A stretch of DNA of 64,000 nucleotides from DATBQN01 sp963755825 (lineage in GTDB: Bacteria; Acidobacteriota; Thermoanaerobaculia; Multivoradales; UBA5704): NCBI GenBank assembly GCA_963755825.1, contig CAVWLA010000003.1:1860001-1924000 (forward strand). The letters run 5' to 3'. Position 1 is the stretch's first letter. Each line of letters begins with the position of its first letter. The notes under the pieces are model-generated. The model was not told where the DNA came from. It saw only the letters and a list, made by a program, of their open reading frames with translations, and did no database searches. Positions 47,411-56,750 of the stretch are shown in pieces. The translations under genes were made by a program, and so were the position numbers.

Positions 47411-48463
47411 TTACACGCCGCCGCGCCCGGAGCCGGTGAAGAGGCTCTTCGGCAGCTTGACGTGGACGCCGACGTTCGGCTTGTCGACGAGCTGGGTCAC
47501 CGCGACGTTGCCGGCGATGCTGACTAGCTGGATGGCCTGGTGCTTGGTGAGGTGTTTCGTCGCCGCCAGGAAGTCGACCATCTCCTGGATGGCGAGCTTG
47601 GTGGCGACGGTCAGGTCGGGATCGGTCGCCATGCTGATGTAGTCGGTCGCCGTCTCGGCGCGCGGCCAGGTGAGCTTCATGTCGTGGCGGACGGTGAGCC
47701 GCAGGCGGCCGCGGAGCGAGGTCTCGATCGCCGTCTGGTCGACCTCGCCGTCGCCCTGCGCGGCGTGGCCGTCGCCGACGACGAACAGCGCGCCGGGGGC
47801 GAAGATCGGAATGTAGAGCGTCGTGCCGACGCCCAGCTCGCGGTTGTCGAGGTTCCCCGCGTGCCTCCCCGGCGGGTTGCTGCTGACGCGGCCGAGCTCC
47901 GGCGCCGGCGCGACGCCGATGCTGCCGAAGAACGGCCGCAGCGGGACGACGATGCCGGGCGCGAAGACCGCCGTCATCGTCTTGGCGTCGAGGTGGATGA
48001 TGCTGGTGCCGGCGGCGCGGTCGCAGTTCTCCGGCAGGAAGCCGCTGCAGCCGTTGTAGCCGTAGTCGATGGGGAGATCGATCGCCAGGATCTTCACCTC
48101 GAGCACGTCGCCGGGCTCGGCCCCCTCGACGTAGACCGGGCCGGTCAGGATGTGGCCGCCCGGTCCGCGGCGGTCGCCGGTGACCTCGGCGACGATCGCC
48201 TTGAGCGAGCTCTGAATCTTGTCTTCGGGGACGCCGGCGCGATGGAGACCGGCGGGGGTGTTGGTCAAGAGCGTGTCGACGTCGATGATGTCGCCCGAGG
48301 CGATCCGCAGCACCGGCTTCGCCGCCGCCCAGTAGTAGCCATAGGCGACCGTCGACGGAGTCGCTTCGAGGCGGTGGGTCTTCGGCTCCTGCGGATAGAG
48401 GACGGTCGAGCAGAGGGCGGTGAGCAACACGGCGGACGCGGAGACGGCGGCGGGAGCTCGCAT
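47411..48463 (-). CDS. Exported acetamidase/formamidase family protein
   Basis: A 350-residue FmdA/AmdA-type protein that hydrolyses short amides to ammonia and an acid. A leader of about 24 residues suggests export, which is unusual for the cytoplasmic family prototypes but common in Acidobacteria-like homologues. Signature blocks are present: SGDIIDVDTLLTN, GHILTGPVYVEGAEPGDVLEVKILAI, PGRHAGNLDNRELGVGTTLYIPIF and GDGHAAQGDGEVDQTAIET. It is convergent with the large secreted protein gene; no terminator was recognised in the 29-base gap. Confidence 0.85.
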   Translation of the reverse strand: MRAPAAVSASAVLLTALCSTVLYPQEPKTHRLEATPSTVAYGYYWAAAKPVLRIASGDIIDVDTLLTNTPAGLHRAGVPEDKIQSSLKAIVAEVTGDRRGPGGHILTGPVYVEGAEPGDVLEVKILAIDLPIDYGYNGCSGFLPENCDRAAGTSIIHLDAKTMTAVFAPGIVVPLRPFFGSIGVAPAPELGRVSSNPPGRHAGNLDNRELGVGTTLYIPIFAPGALFVVGDGHAAQGDGEVDQTAIETSLRGRLRLTVRHDMKLTWPRAETATDYISMATDPDLTVATKLAIQEMVDFLAATKHLTKHQAIQLVSIAGNVAVTQLVDKPNVGVHVKLPKSLFTGSGRGGV

Positions 48464-48819
48464 GGCGTTCAACCTACCATCCGCGCCGGCGCAGCGGCTG
48501 CGGAGAGGAAATTTTGAGTGTAGAGAGGAAACTCTCGCCGCAACGGCTCTAGACCGCCTGCAAGGGCCTCTGCGGCGGACGTAAGAGCCGACTCCGCGAG
48601 AAAATCCGGGAAACTCTCGCCGTAAGCCCGAAATCTCGTTCGCAGAGGACCATTCGTCCGCCGAATAGCCCTCGGCGACAACCGTAGCGCCCTCGCCGCG
48701 GATCTTTCGGCCATTCCTGCGGCGCAATGGGCTCGAGAGAGAGTGCAGCCGTCCGTGCAGCCGTCGTTTCGGACGAGAAACCGGCCGCAGCTCGCGAGAC
48801 GCCGCTCCTCAGCGTTCGA
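48464..48819. other. Non-coding 356-base gap with short repeats
   Basis: No convincing gene, tRNA or terminator was seen. The GC content is lower than in flanking genes. Short direct repeats occur: GAGAGGAAA twice near 48497-48530 and GAAACTCTCGCCG twice (about 48529 and 48611). It lies upstream of the amidase gene and downstream of the barstar gene on the minus strand, so it may hold the amidase promoter. Confidence 0.4.
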
Positions 48820-49200
48820 TCAGGCTCGCGGATGCGTTTCTGCGGAGTCTTCGACGGTCTTTTGAGCGCTGGGGGGAAAGACGACCAGCAGTCGCCGCCC
48901 GCCGCGCTCCGCCCAGACCTCCACGGCCTCACGCAGGGTCGCCAGGTAGATGCTCCTCGCCGCAGGATCGGCGTGCAGCGGGACGTCCTCGTGGGCCAGG
49001 AGAACGTCCCCCGCGGGCAGCCAGCCGAGGTCGCGCAGGCACTCGTCGAGGGCGTCCCAGTTGTGGCCGAAGTAGTCCGGGAACCGCAGCTCGCGCGCCA
49101 GGGCATCGAGGAGGTGCGCCTTGGTCTCGATCCCCGCGGGCACGACCGCCCGGAAGGCCGCCTGGCGCGGAAGGTCCTTGGTGAAGATGAATGCCGGCAC
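48820..49200 (-). CDS. Barstar-family protein (ribonuclease inhibitor-like)
   Basis: A 126-residue barstar-like protein: GIETKAHLLDALARELRFPDYFGHNWDALDECLRDL is the family core, in which the Asp/Trp-containing helix docks into a ribonuclease active site, followed by VLLAHEDVPL and RLLVVFPP. The GTG start has GGAGGGG upstream. No barnase-like or other ribonuclease gene is adjacent, so it is an orphan inhibitor here, perhaps protecting against an imported toxin. It lies downstream of tRNA-fMet on the same strand. Confidence 0.85.
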   Translation of the reverse strand: MPAFIFTKDLPRQAAFRAVVPAGIETKAHLLDALARELRFPDYFGHNWDALDECLRDLGWLPAGDVLLAHEDVPLHADPAARSIYLATLREAVEVWAERGGRRLLVVFPPSAQKTVEDSAETHPRA

Positions 49201-49227
49201 CCGATCCCCTCCTCGTGCCCTGAATAC

Positions 49228-49259
49228 ACCGAAGGCCGCGATCGCTCGCGGCCTTCGGT
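49228..49259 (-). terminator. Hairpin downstream of tRNA-fMet
   Basis: A 13-bp stem (ACCGAAGGCCGCG and complement) with a 6-base loop lies 21 bases past the tRNA 3' end. On the minus strand the following sequence is only weakly T-rich, so it may end the tRNA transcript or serve in its processing. Confidence 0.55.
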
Positions 49260-49278
49260 TTGAATCTGTGCTGCCGAT

Positions 49279-49357
<79 letters not shown>

Positions 49358-49472
49358 TCATAGACAAAGAACCCGACCCCGGAGGCATATCTCCCCGAAG
49401 CGGAGCGACATTGTGGCACCGGCCGGCATCGTTGTCAAATCTGCCCGCCCGGTCGTGGGGCCGTCTGCCGGC

Positions 49473-49859
49473 TCAGAGCGAGCAGCCGTACTGCGACAGC
49501 GACGACTTCATGGTGTCGCGGTTCTGGCTGCAGGCGACGCCGAGGCCAGCCTTGCCCTCGGGTGTCGAGGCCGCCTGGCGCCAGAGCGCGATGCTCGACT
49601 CCATCTGGGTGTTGAGATCCGCCCGCGACGCCTCCGGCACCTTGTTGTCGACGCAGTCGTGGAAGGCGCGGAGGAAGTCGTCGCACTCGGATACGCCGAT
49701 CGGGTCGCCGGACGAGGAGGACGAGCTCGAAGAAGTGGACGAGCTCACCGGGGACAACGGCGCGTCGCCGGCCGCGGCGGGGGCCGCCTCATGGCGCTGG
49801 CAGGCGGTCGTGAGCGCGGCGAGGAGGACGGCGGCGGCGAGCAGGGCATGGCGGTGCAT
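49473..49859 (-). CDS. Small putative lipoprotein with poly-serine linker
   Basis: A 128-residue protein with a lipobox-like LTTAC at residues 16-20, so Cys20 may be lipidated and the protein anchored in the outer or inner membrane. A linker with thirteen serines (about residues 39-50) precedes a helical domain with three cysteines (SECDDFLRAFHDCVDNK, GVACSQNRDTMKSSL, QYGCSL). No function is recognised. It is a single-gene unit between tRNA-fMet and the methyltransferase gene. Confidence 0.7.
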   Translation of the reverse strand: MHRHALLAAAVLLAALTTACQRHEAAPAAAGDAPLSPVSSSTSSSSSSSSGDPIGVSECDDFLRAFHDCVDNKVPEASRADLNTQMESSIALWRQAASTPEGKAGLGVACSQNRDTMKSSLSQYGCSL

Positions 49860-49946
49860 GTCGATCCCTCCGGAAGAGCGCGTGGAGAAGCGAGAGCTGC
49901 ACGGAGTCTACTCCCTCCAGCCGCCGGTTCCCGCCGCCGGCTGGGA

Positions 49947-50597
49947 CTACCCCTTCTGATGGCTGAGGAAGTCGCGCGTCAGCACCTCGCGGAGCTCGGC
50001 CAGCCGCTCGGGCTGCGGCGCCCCTCGCTGTGCCTCGGCGATGACGACGTGGGGGAGCTCCGCCGAGTCCTCGTAGGTCTCGTGGCGCTCGATGCCGCGG
50101 AAGACGGGGAGCTCGCTCTCGCCGTGGCGGCACCAGCGCACCGGCTCGAAGCCGCAGGCGGCGAGCGCCTCGCCGAGCAGCTCGCGGTTCCACAGGAACT
50201 GATGCTCCCAGCCGTGGAAGGCGCGATTCATGGCGATCGCCGCCGTGCGCTTGCCCGGCGGCTCGAGGTCGAGCCGGTAGTGGGTCACCCACACCCAGTC
50301 GAGGTTGGGGGTGGAGAGGCGGATCCAGCCGCCGTCCACCAGCACGCGGTGGGCCTCGAGGAGGAAGCCGATCGCCGCGGCGACCGGCAGGTGCTCGAGG
50401 AAGTGCTCGGCGAAGATCGACTCGACGCCGGAGACGCGCAGGCCCTGGGTGACGTCGGCCACCATGTCGACCCCCGGCAGCGGCTGCATGTCGACGTTCA
50501 GCCAGCCGTCGAGGCGCGCCCGCCCGGCGCCGACATGGAGCTTCGGCGCCACCAGCGGCGGGGCGAGGCGCGTCTTTCTCTTCCCGAACAGCGGCAT
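49947..50597 (-). CDS. SAM-dependent methyltransferase, class I
   Basis: A 216-residue protein of the family with motif I KLHVGAGRARLDGWLNVDM, FAEHFLEHLP and GGWIRLSTPNLDWV, similar to methyltransferases found in surface-polysaccharide and glycan clusters (the 'EHxLEHL' group). Substrate is not predictable. It is divergent from enolase across 210 bases that contain the enolase promoter region. The ATG at 50597 gives a short basic leader before motif I. Confidence 0.78.
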   Translation of the reverse strand: MPLFGKRKTRLAPPLVAPKLHVGAGRARLDGWLNVDMQPLPGVDMVADVTQGLRVSGVESIFAEHFLEHLPVAAAIGFLLEAHRVLVDGGWIRLSTPNLDWVWVTHYRLDLEPPGKRTAAIAMNRAFHGWEHQFLWNRELLGEALAACGFEPVRWCRHGESELPVFRGIERHETYEDSAELPHVVIAEAQRGAPQPERLAELREVLTRDFLSHQKG

Positions 50598-50724
50598 GTC
50601 CGCTCTCGATCCTCCCCGCCGGCGGCGGTCCGTTCGGCAGTCTAGCAGCCCGAGACCGCCGGAGCCTGGTGGCCGGCGGCGGTGAGGCGGCGGTCCGCCC
50701 GCCGATCTCCAGGCACGAAAATGC

Positions 50725-50753
50725 TTGTGACGGCGGGAGGTTCCCGCTAACCT
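50725..50753 (+). promoter_or_regulatory. Weak candidate promoter for eno
   Basis: TTGTGA (50725-50730) and TAACCT (50748-50753) with a 17-base spacer lie 54 bases upstream of the enolase ATG. The -10 is a poor match (3 of 6), so this is tentative. Confidence 0.3.
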
Positions 50754-50807
50754 TTGAGCCACGGGCGCCCGGTTCGACCACAGCGCGTTCCCTGGCGAGG
50801 GAGGGGC

Positions 50808-52112
50808 ATGTTCGGAATCGACGACATCGCGGCACGGGAGATCCTCGACTCGCGCGGCAACCCGACCATCGAGGTCGACTGCCTGCTGGAGAGCGGCGCG
50901 CTGGGCCGCGCGGCGGTCCCCTCCGGCGCCTCGACGGGCAGCCGCGAGGCGCTCGAGCTGCGCGACGGCGGCAAGCGCTACGGCGGCAAGGGGGTGTCGC
51001 AGGCGGTGGAGAACGTCGAGGGCGAGATCGCGCCGGCGCTCTCCGGCATGGACGCCCGCGACCAGGCGCTCATCGACGCCGCGCTGGTGGCGCTCGACGG
51101 CACGCCCGAGAAGAGCCGCCTCGGCGCCAACGCCATTCTCGGCGTCTCGCTCGCCGTCGCCAAGGCGGCGGCGGAGACCGCCGGCCTGCCGCTCTACAGC
51201 TACCTCGGCGGCCCCGCCTCCACCCTGCTGCCGGTGCCGCTCCTGAACGTCTTGAACGGCGGCGCGCACGCCGACAACTCGGTCGACGTGCAGGAGTTCA
51301 TGCTCGTGCCGCTCGGCTTCGAGACCTTCTCGGCGGCTCTCCGCGCCGGGGTCGAGGTCTACCACACGCTCAAGGCGGTGCTGAAGGAGCGCGGCCTGAC
51401 GACGGCGGTGGGCGACGAGGGGGGCTTCGCGCCCAACCTGGCGCACAACCGCGAGGCGCTCGACCTCCTCGTCGCCGCCATCGAACGCGCCGGCTACCAG
51501 CCGGGCCGCGAGATCGCGCTCGCCTTGGACGTCGCCGCCTCCGAGCTGGTCGAAGAGCACGGCAGGAAGGGCGCTCCCACCTACGCCCTCGCCGGCGAGA
51601 AGCGGACCGGGCTGGCGAGCGCCGACCTGATCGCCCTCTACCGCGAATGGCTCGATGCCTATCCGCTGGTGTCGATCGAGGACGGCCTCGCCGAGAGCGA
51701 CTGGGACGGCTGGCAGGCGCTCACCGCCGAGCTCGGCGGCCGCGTGCAGCTCGTCGGCGACGACATCTTCGTCACCAACCCGCGCATCCTCGGCGAGGGG
51801 ATCGCCAAGGGGATCGCCAACGCGCTCCTCGTCAAGGTCAACCAGATCGGCACCCTGACCGAGACGCTGGCGGCGGTCGAGATGGCGAAGACCCGCGCCT
51901 ACGCCAACGTCATCAGCCACCGCTCGGGGGAGACCGAGGACACCACCATCGCCGACCTCGCCGTGGCGACGCGCGCCGGGCAGATCAAGACCGGCGCGCC
52001 CTGCCGCAGCGACCGCGTCGCCAAGTACAACCGCCTGCTCCGCATCGAAGAGGAGCTGGAGGGCGCCGCCGCCTACCCCGGGGCGGCCGCCTTTCCGCGC
52101 AGCCGGTTTTGA
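50808..52112 (+). CDS. eno: Enolase
   Basis: Converts 2-phosphoglycerate to PEP in glycolysis; also an RNA degradosome component in some bacteria. The 434 residues are normal. AREILDSRGNPTIEVD at the N-terminus, the mobile loop PSGASTG, GDEGGFAPNL, the metal-ligand region SIEDGLAESDWDGW, VGDDIFVTNP, VKVNQIGTLTE with the catalytic Lys, and SHRSGETEDTTIADLAVA are all present. The ATG at 50808 has GGGAGGGG upstream. Its last codons overlap the ftsB start (TTGA), an arrangement (eno-ftsB) that is widespread in bacteria. Confidence 0.97.
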   Translation: MFGIDDIAAREILDSRGNPTIEVDCLLESGALGRAAVPSGASTGSREALELRDGGKRYGGKGVSQAVENVEGEIAPALSGMDARDQALIDAALVALDGTPEKSRLGANAILGVSLAVAKAAAETAGLPLYSYLGGPASTLLPVPLLNVLNGGAHADNSVDVQEFMLVPLGFETFSAALRAGVEVYHTLKAVLKERGLTTAVGDEGGFAPNLAHNREALDLLVAAIERAGYQPGREIALALDVAASELVEEHGRKGAPTYALAGEKRTGLASADLIALYREWLDAYPLVSIEDGLAESDWDGWQALTAELGGRVQLVGDDIFVTNPRILGEGIAKGIANALLVKVNQIGTLTETLAAVEMAKTRAYANVISHRSGETEDTTIADLAVATRAGQIKTGAPCRSDRVAKYNRLLRIEEELEGAAAYPGAAAFPRSRF

Positions 52113-52678
52113 AGCAGGAGGCGCCCGCGCGTCCGGACTCGCTCCGCGCCGTGCTCGGCGCGGCGGTCCTCTTCTTCTCGGTGCTCCTCGTCTTCGCCAG
52201 CGTCAAGAGCCACCGCGACCTGGCGGCGGCGCGCGACCACCAGCGCGCGCTGACGCAGACCATCCACGACACCAACGAGCGGATCGAGACGCTGCGCGGG
52301 CGCATCGGGCGCCTGCGTAACGACCCCGACTCGCTCGAGCGCCTGGCGCGCGAGAACCTCGGCATGGTGCGCCCGAACGACCTGGTGATCGTGCTGCCGG
52401 CGACGCCGGCTCCTGCTCCGACGGCTGTTCCTGCTCCTGCAGCGCCCGCGCCGCTGCGGGCTGGTCTCCCGGCGACCTCCGCGCCGGCGGTCCACGCCGC
52501 CGCGGGCTCTGCTCAGGCTCCGGCGGCGACGCCTGCGACGGCACCGGCCGGGCCGGCGCCTCAGCATCCGGCTCCGGTTCCGGCTCCCGCGATGTCTCCG
52601 GCGCCGACTCCGGCTCGCGGGGCCGCCCTGCCACCGGCACCGCCTCCGCCTCCTCCCGCTCCCGCCGCGCCGCGCTGA
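52109..52678 (+). CDS. ftsB: Septum formation initiator FtsB/DivIC with long Pro/Ala tail
   Basis: A cell-division protein linking FtsL and FtsQ. The core is typical: one membrane helix (about residues 10-29), a coiled coil (AAARDHQRALTQTIHDTNERIETL) and the conserved DPDSLERLARENLGMVRPND. The usual length is 90-110 residues; here a Pro/Ala-rich tail of about 90 residues extends into the periplasm, possibly to span the wall or bind partners. The TTG start is inferred from the TTGA overlap with eno and from the position of the membrane helix. Synteny with eno supports the assignment. Confidence 0.85.
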   Translation: MKQEAPARPDSLRAVLGAAVLFFSVLLVFASVKSHRDLAAARDHQRALTQTIHDTNERIETLRGRIGRLRNDPDSLERLARENLGMVRPNDLVIVLPATPAPAPTAVPAPAAPAPLRAGLPATSAPAVHAAAGSAQAPAATPATAPAGPAPQHPAPVPAPAMSPAPTPARGAALPPAPPPPPPAPAAPR

Positions 52679-52693
52679 GGCGCCCCTCCGTCC

Positions 52694-54289
52694 GTGCGCC
52701 GCCCGGTCGATCGCGCGGAGCGGCTGGCGCTCGCCGCCGCCGGCCTCCTCTTCGTCGCCCTCGCCCTCTTCGGCGCGCGCTATCACTGGGTCGAGGAGGC
52801 GGGGACGGCCGAGCGCGACGGCTACGTCGCCCAGGCCGAGACGATCCTCGCCGGGCACCTGCCGCACGATCCCTTCCGACCGCCGCTCTACCCGCTGCTC
52901 GCGGCCGGCCTCTCCTTCGTCCTCGGCGGCCCGTTCGCCGCCGCGCGGCTGCTCTCGAACGCCGCCGCCGCCGCCCTCGCCTGGCTCGCCTTCCGCACCG
53001 GCCGCGAGCTGGCGGGTCCTGTTGGAGGCGCCGAGGTCGGCGGCTGGGCGCTGGCGCTCGCGGCGGTCAACCCCAACCTCTGGATCCTCGGCCAGCACGT
53101 CACCACCGACATGCTCTTCGCCGCCTTCGGCGCCGCGGCGCTCGCCGCCGGGCTCGCCTACCTGCGCTCGGCGGGGCGCGCCAGCGCCTGGGCCGCCGGC
53201 GTCTTCCTGGGCCTCGCCGCGGCGACGCGCGGCAACGCGATCTTCCTCCTCCCCGGCCTCCTCGCCGCCTGGTGGCTCGCCCCGGGACCGCGGCGGCGGC
53301 GCCTGGCGGACCTCGCCGCCGCCGCGCTCGCCGCCGCGGTCGCCCTGGCGCCGGTCTGGGTCATCCGGCAGATCGCCTTCGGATCGCCGTTCCACGACGA
53401 GAACTGGAAGAACCTCGCCTGGAAGCTGCACGGCTACCCCGACTGGTCCTATCTCGACCGCGTGCCGTACCGCTCGCTGGCGGAGGTCGTCGCCGGCGAT
53501 CCCTGGGGCGTCCTCCGCGGCGGCGCCGCCGAGCTCTGGCGCTTCGCGGCCGGCGGCGGCCTCGCCCAGCTCCTCGGCACCTGGGCGCACGTCGCGCTCT
53601 TCGCCGCCGGCGCCGCCTGCGCGCTCGCCCATCGCCGGCGCGGCGCCGGCTGGCTGCTCGCCGCCGGCGGCCTCTTCCTCGCCGCCGTCGCCTTCTCCTT
53701 CTTCACCTGGGGGCGGTTCCTGCTGCTCCTGGTGCCTGCCTGCTACGCGCTGGCCTTCTCGCCGCTCGCCCAGCCCGACGATCCGGCGGCGGGCGGCCGC
53801 CCCCGCCTGAGCGCGCTCCTCCCCTGGGGGCGCGGGCTCGCCGCGGCGCTCGTCCTCCTCCTCGCCGTCAAGACCTTCGCCTTCCGCCTCCCCGCCTTCG
53901 TCGCCGACCACCCCTACCGCGAGGTCGCCGCCCTCCAGCGGCTGGCCCGGCGCCTGCCGCCGGGAGCCCGGCTCGCCGGCACCTCGCCCTTCCTCGGCCG
54001 CTACCTGCCGCAGCCCGGCCGCTACCTCTACGCGCCGGACGCCTTCGGGCCCGAGGTCGCGGACCCGGCGCTCTACCTGGCGCACCTGCACACCCTGCTC
54101 AACCGCGAGCGGGCGGCCTACCTGGTGGTCGGCGAGGAGGACCGGCGCGACCGGCCGGCGGCGCTCAGCGCGGCGAGCGGCGGCGGCCCGCCGCGCCCGC
54201 CGGCGCCCTGGCTGGTGCCGCTGGCACGGGAGGGGAACGTCGTGGTGTGGAAGGTGCTGCGGCTCGATGGCTCGTCGAGGCTGCCTTGA
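52694..54289 (+). CDS. Multipass membrane glycosyltransferase (GT-C, ArnT/PMT-like)
   Basis: A 531-residue membrane protein with about ten hydrophobic segments. The first periplasmic loop contains AERDGYVAQAETILAGHLPHDPFRPPLYP, the acidic-residue region used by GT-C enzymes to bind a polyprenyl-phosphate sugar. The C-terminus is soluble and exported (HPYREVAALQRLARRLPPG, RAAYLVVGEEDRR). It probably glycosylates a lipid, protein or polysaccharide on the periplasmic side. The GTG start lies 15 bases after ftsB. Confidence 0.8.
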   Translation: MRRPVDRAERLALAAAGLLFVALALFGARYHWVEEAGTAERDGYVAQAETILAGHLPHDPFRPPLYPLLAAGLSFVLGGPFAAARLLSNAAAAALAWLAFRTGRELAGPVGGAEVGGWALALAAVNPNLWILGQHVTTDMLFAAFGAAALAAGLAYLRSAGRASAWAAGVFLGLAAATRGNAIFLLPGLLAAWWLAPGPRRRRLADLAAAALAAAVALAPVWVIRQIAFGSPFHDENWKNLAWKLHGYPDWSYLDRVPYRSLAEVVAGDPWGVLRGGAAELWRFAAGGGLAQLLGTWAHVALFAAGAACALAHRRRGAGWLLAAGGLFLAAVAFSFFTWGRFLLLLVPACYALAFSPLAQPDDPAAGGRPRLSALLPWGRGLAAALVLLLAVKTFAFRLPAFVADHPYREVAALQRLARRLPPGARLAGTSPFLGRYLPQPGRYLYAPDAFGPEVADPALYLAHLHTLLNRERAAYLVVGEEDRRDRPAALSAASGGGPPRPPAPWLVPLAREGNVVVWKVLRLDGSSRLP

Positions 54290-54327
54290 GTTGTCATCCT
54301 CCCTATGGCGAGCGGTAATCTTGCCGC

Positions 54328-54876
<549 letters not shown>

Positions 54877-54898
54877 CCATCCGTCGAAGCTCGGCGAT

Positions 54899-54940
54899 CC
54901 CCGCCCCCGCGGCGCCCGAGAGAAGCCGCGGGGGGCGGGG
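54899..54940. terminator. Bidirectional GC hairpin between convergent genes
   Basis: CCCCGCCCCCGCGG (54899-54912) pairs with the segment ending at 54940, with one bulged G. It lies between the stop codons of the reductase gene (plus) and the TPR gene (minus). It lacks T-tracts on either side, so it is a plausible but not proven terminator. Confidence 0.5.
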
Positions 54941-54951
54941 CAGTGCCGGGC

Positions 54952-56022
54952 TCAGCCGGCGGCGCGGACGGCGGGCTCGGTGGCGCCCAGGAGGCGGATC
55001 TCTAGGCGGCCGGAGCTGCCCAGGCGCGGCTGGTAGTAGGAGTTGCCGCTGGGCGGCGCCACGACGACCCCCGGCGGCGGGTTGATCTGCGGCTGGATCG
55101 GCTGCTGGTTGACCGGGACCTCGGTCTCCTCGTCGGCGTCGAGGTTGGAGTTCGGCAGGTTGGGGTCGGGACGCGGCCAGGTGCGCGTGGCGCCGAAGCG
55201 GCCCGCCGGATTGGTCTGGCCGGGGCGATAGCCCCCCGCGGCGCCGTTCGCCGTCGCGTCCGGGCGCTTCGCGGTGCCCGGCGGCAGGGCCTGGCCGGTG
55301 TTGTCGCCGCGCGGCAGGTTGCCCTCGCGGATGACGGTGCCGGGGCGGGCGGTACCGGCCACCGGCGGCTGGCGGACGAGCGGCGGGTTGGCGCCGGCGG
55401 CCGCCGTCTCGTCGGCGTTCGCCGGTGGCGTGCCGACGAGGATCGAGGCGATGCGCGACGGCTGCTCGTAAGCCTTCGGCGCCTGCGGCGGCACGGCGGT
55501 CTGGCGATAGGCGCGCAGCAGCGACTCCGTCATCAGCTTGCTGCCGACGACGTGCGGGTTGACGTCGGGAAAGGCGAGCTGCGGATTGAGAGCGAAGGCG
55601 CGGGAGTACTCGCCGACCGCCGCCTGGCGGCGGCCGGCGGCCTCGGCGATCGAGCCCAGCTCGTAGTGCGCCCAGGCGTGCTGCGGCTCGTTCTGCACCA
55701 CCCGCTCGAAGAGCTCGCGGGCGCCCTTGGAGTCGCCGCGGTCCTCCTCGAGGAGGCCGAGGTTGAAGAGCGCCGAGGTGCGCTTCGGATCGAGCTCGAG
55801 GGCACGGCGGTAGGCCGCCTCGGCCTCCGCCGGCTGGCGGGCGAGGAGCAGCAGGTTGCCGAGATCGTTCTGCACCCCGGCGTCCTGCGGCCGCTGGGCG
55901 GCGAGCTGGCGCTGCGCCGCGAGCGCCTTGGGCAGATTGGGCGGCGTCGCGGCGATCGCGGCGAGGGCCGCGAGAGAGAGGGCGACGGAGAGGGCGAGCA
56001 TCCACCAGATGGTTCTCTTCAC
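54952..56022 (-). CDS. Exported TPR-repeat protein with Pro/Asn-rich tail
   Basis: A 356-residue protein with a signal peptide (about residues 4-25) and three to four TPR units (DAGVQNDLGNLLLLARQPAEAEAAYRRALELDP, ALFNLGLLEEDRGDSKGA, AHYELGSIAEAAGRR). A low-complexity tail of about 180 residues follows (RPGTVIREGNLPRGDN to NPPPGVVVAPPSG). A GTG start with AGGAG seven bases upstream is preferred over an ATG at 56058. It forms a pair with the upstream gene on the minus strand, 32 bases away. It is probably an assembly or scaffold factor of the envelope. Confidence 0.78.
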   Translation of the reverse strand: MKRTIWWMLALSVALSLAALAAIAATPPNLPKALAAQRQLAAQRPQDAGVQNDLGNLLLLARQPAEAEAAYRRALELDPKRTSALFNLGLLEEDRGDSKGARELFERVVQNEPQHAWAHYELGSIAEAAGRRQAAVGEYSRAFALNPQLAFPDVNPHVVGSKLMTESLLRAYRQTAVPPQAPKAYEQPSRIASILVGTPPANADETAAAGANPPLVRQPPVAGTARPGTVIREGNLPRGDNTGQALPPGTAKRPDATANGAAGGYRPGQTNPAGRFGATRTWPRPDPNLPNSNLDADEETEVPVNQQPIQPQINPPPGVVVAPPSGNSYYQPRLGSSGRLEIRLLGATEPAVRAAG

Positions 56023-56054
56023 GACGGGTCTCCTGTGGGCTGACGAGCGAAGAA

Positions 56055-56738
56055 TCATTGCACCGGGCGGGCTTTCAGCCGCAGCTTGCCGTCCTCTGCG
56101 GCGAGGCGGAACTGCACCTGCGCGCAGCCGGTGCGCTCGCGGATCGCCGCCGTCTGGCGCTCGATGTAGGTCTGGAAGCTGGCGAGGTCGAAGCGCGGCG
56201 CCTCGCCGCCGCCCTGGCAGAGGCCGACGTAGAGCGCCTCGGCGGCCGCCGCCTCGACGGCGTCGGCGACGAGGACGCCCTTCTCGACGTCGAAGCGCGG
56301 CGCCTCGTGGTCGGCGGCGGCGCGGCCGATGTGGCGGCCCTCCTCGCGCTCGCGCAGGCGGCGGTTGAACAGCTCGCCGTAGGTGTTGAAGCGGGCCTCG
56401 AGATCCGCCAGGCGGAAGTTGTCGACGGCGGCGGCGAGGTTGGCGTTCCGCAGCTGGCGAAACTGCGCCAGGATGCGATTGCGCAGCTCCTCGGGAGGGA
56501 TCGGCAGGGCGCCGTTGAAGAAGCGCTCGTAGTCGATGCGGAGCTGCTGGATGCTGCGCCCGAGCTGGTCGAGCGCCTCCTGGACGTTGAGCCGTGGAGC
56601 CGCCGCAGGCGGCCCGGCAGGCCGCCGTACGGCGCCCGCGGCTCCCGGCCGCGCGGCGACGCTCCCGGTGCCGCCGACGCCGATCCCGCCGCGGCCGGCG
56701 CCAGCTCCCGGTGCTCCCGTATTTCGCTTGGGATCCAC
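56055..56738 (-). CDS. Hypothetical protein, charged helical
   Basis: A 227-residue protein with a Gly/Ala/Pro-rich N-terminus and a helical body: LDQLGRSIQQLRIDYERFFNGALPIPPEELRNRILAQFRQLRNANL, then ARFNTYGELFNRRLREREEG, then SFQTYIERQTAAIRERTGCAQVQFRLAAEDGKLRLKARP. The last part resembles a MXAN_5187-like conserved C-terminal domain seen in Myxococcota and Acidobacteria, whose function is unknown. GTG 56738, with AGGAG upstream, is preferred over a GTG at 56786 that would overlap selA. It is divergent from selA with only 12 bases between start codons. Confidence 0.65.
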   Translation of the reverse strand: MDPKRNTGAPGAGAGRGGIGVGGTGSVAARPGAAGAVRRPAGPPAAAPRLNVQEALDQLGRSIQQLRIDYERFFNGALPIPPEELRNRILAQFRQLRNANLAAAVDNFRLADLEARFNTYGELFNRRLREREEGRHIGRAAADHEAPRFDVEKGVLVADAVEAAAAEALYVGLCQGGGEAPRFDLASFQTYIERQTAAIRERTGCAQVQFRLAAEDGKLRLKARPVQ

Positions 56739-56750
56739 GAATCTCCTAGA

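Noticed and set aside
48549..49229. A 226-residue minus-strand ORF over the barstar gene
   Set aside because: It is a frame shadow; the barstar frame has a recognisable family core and a ribosome site.
52073..54091. A 672-codon minus-strand frame across ftsB and the membrane glycosyltransferase
   Set aside because: It is Gly/Glu/Arg repeats without domain features; the plus strand encodes membrane helices and FtsB motifs.
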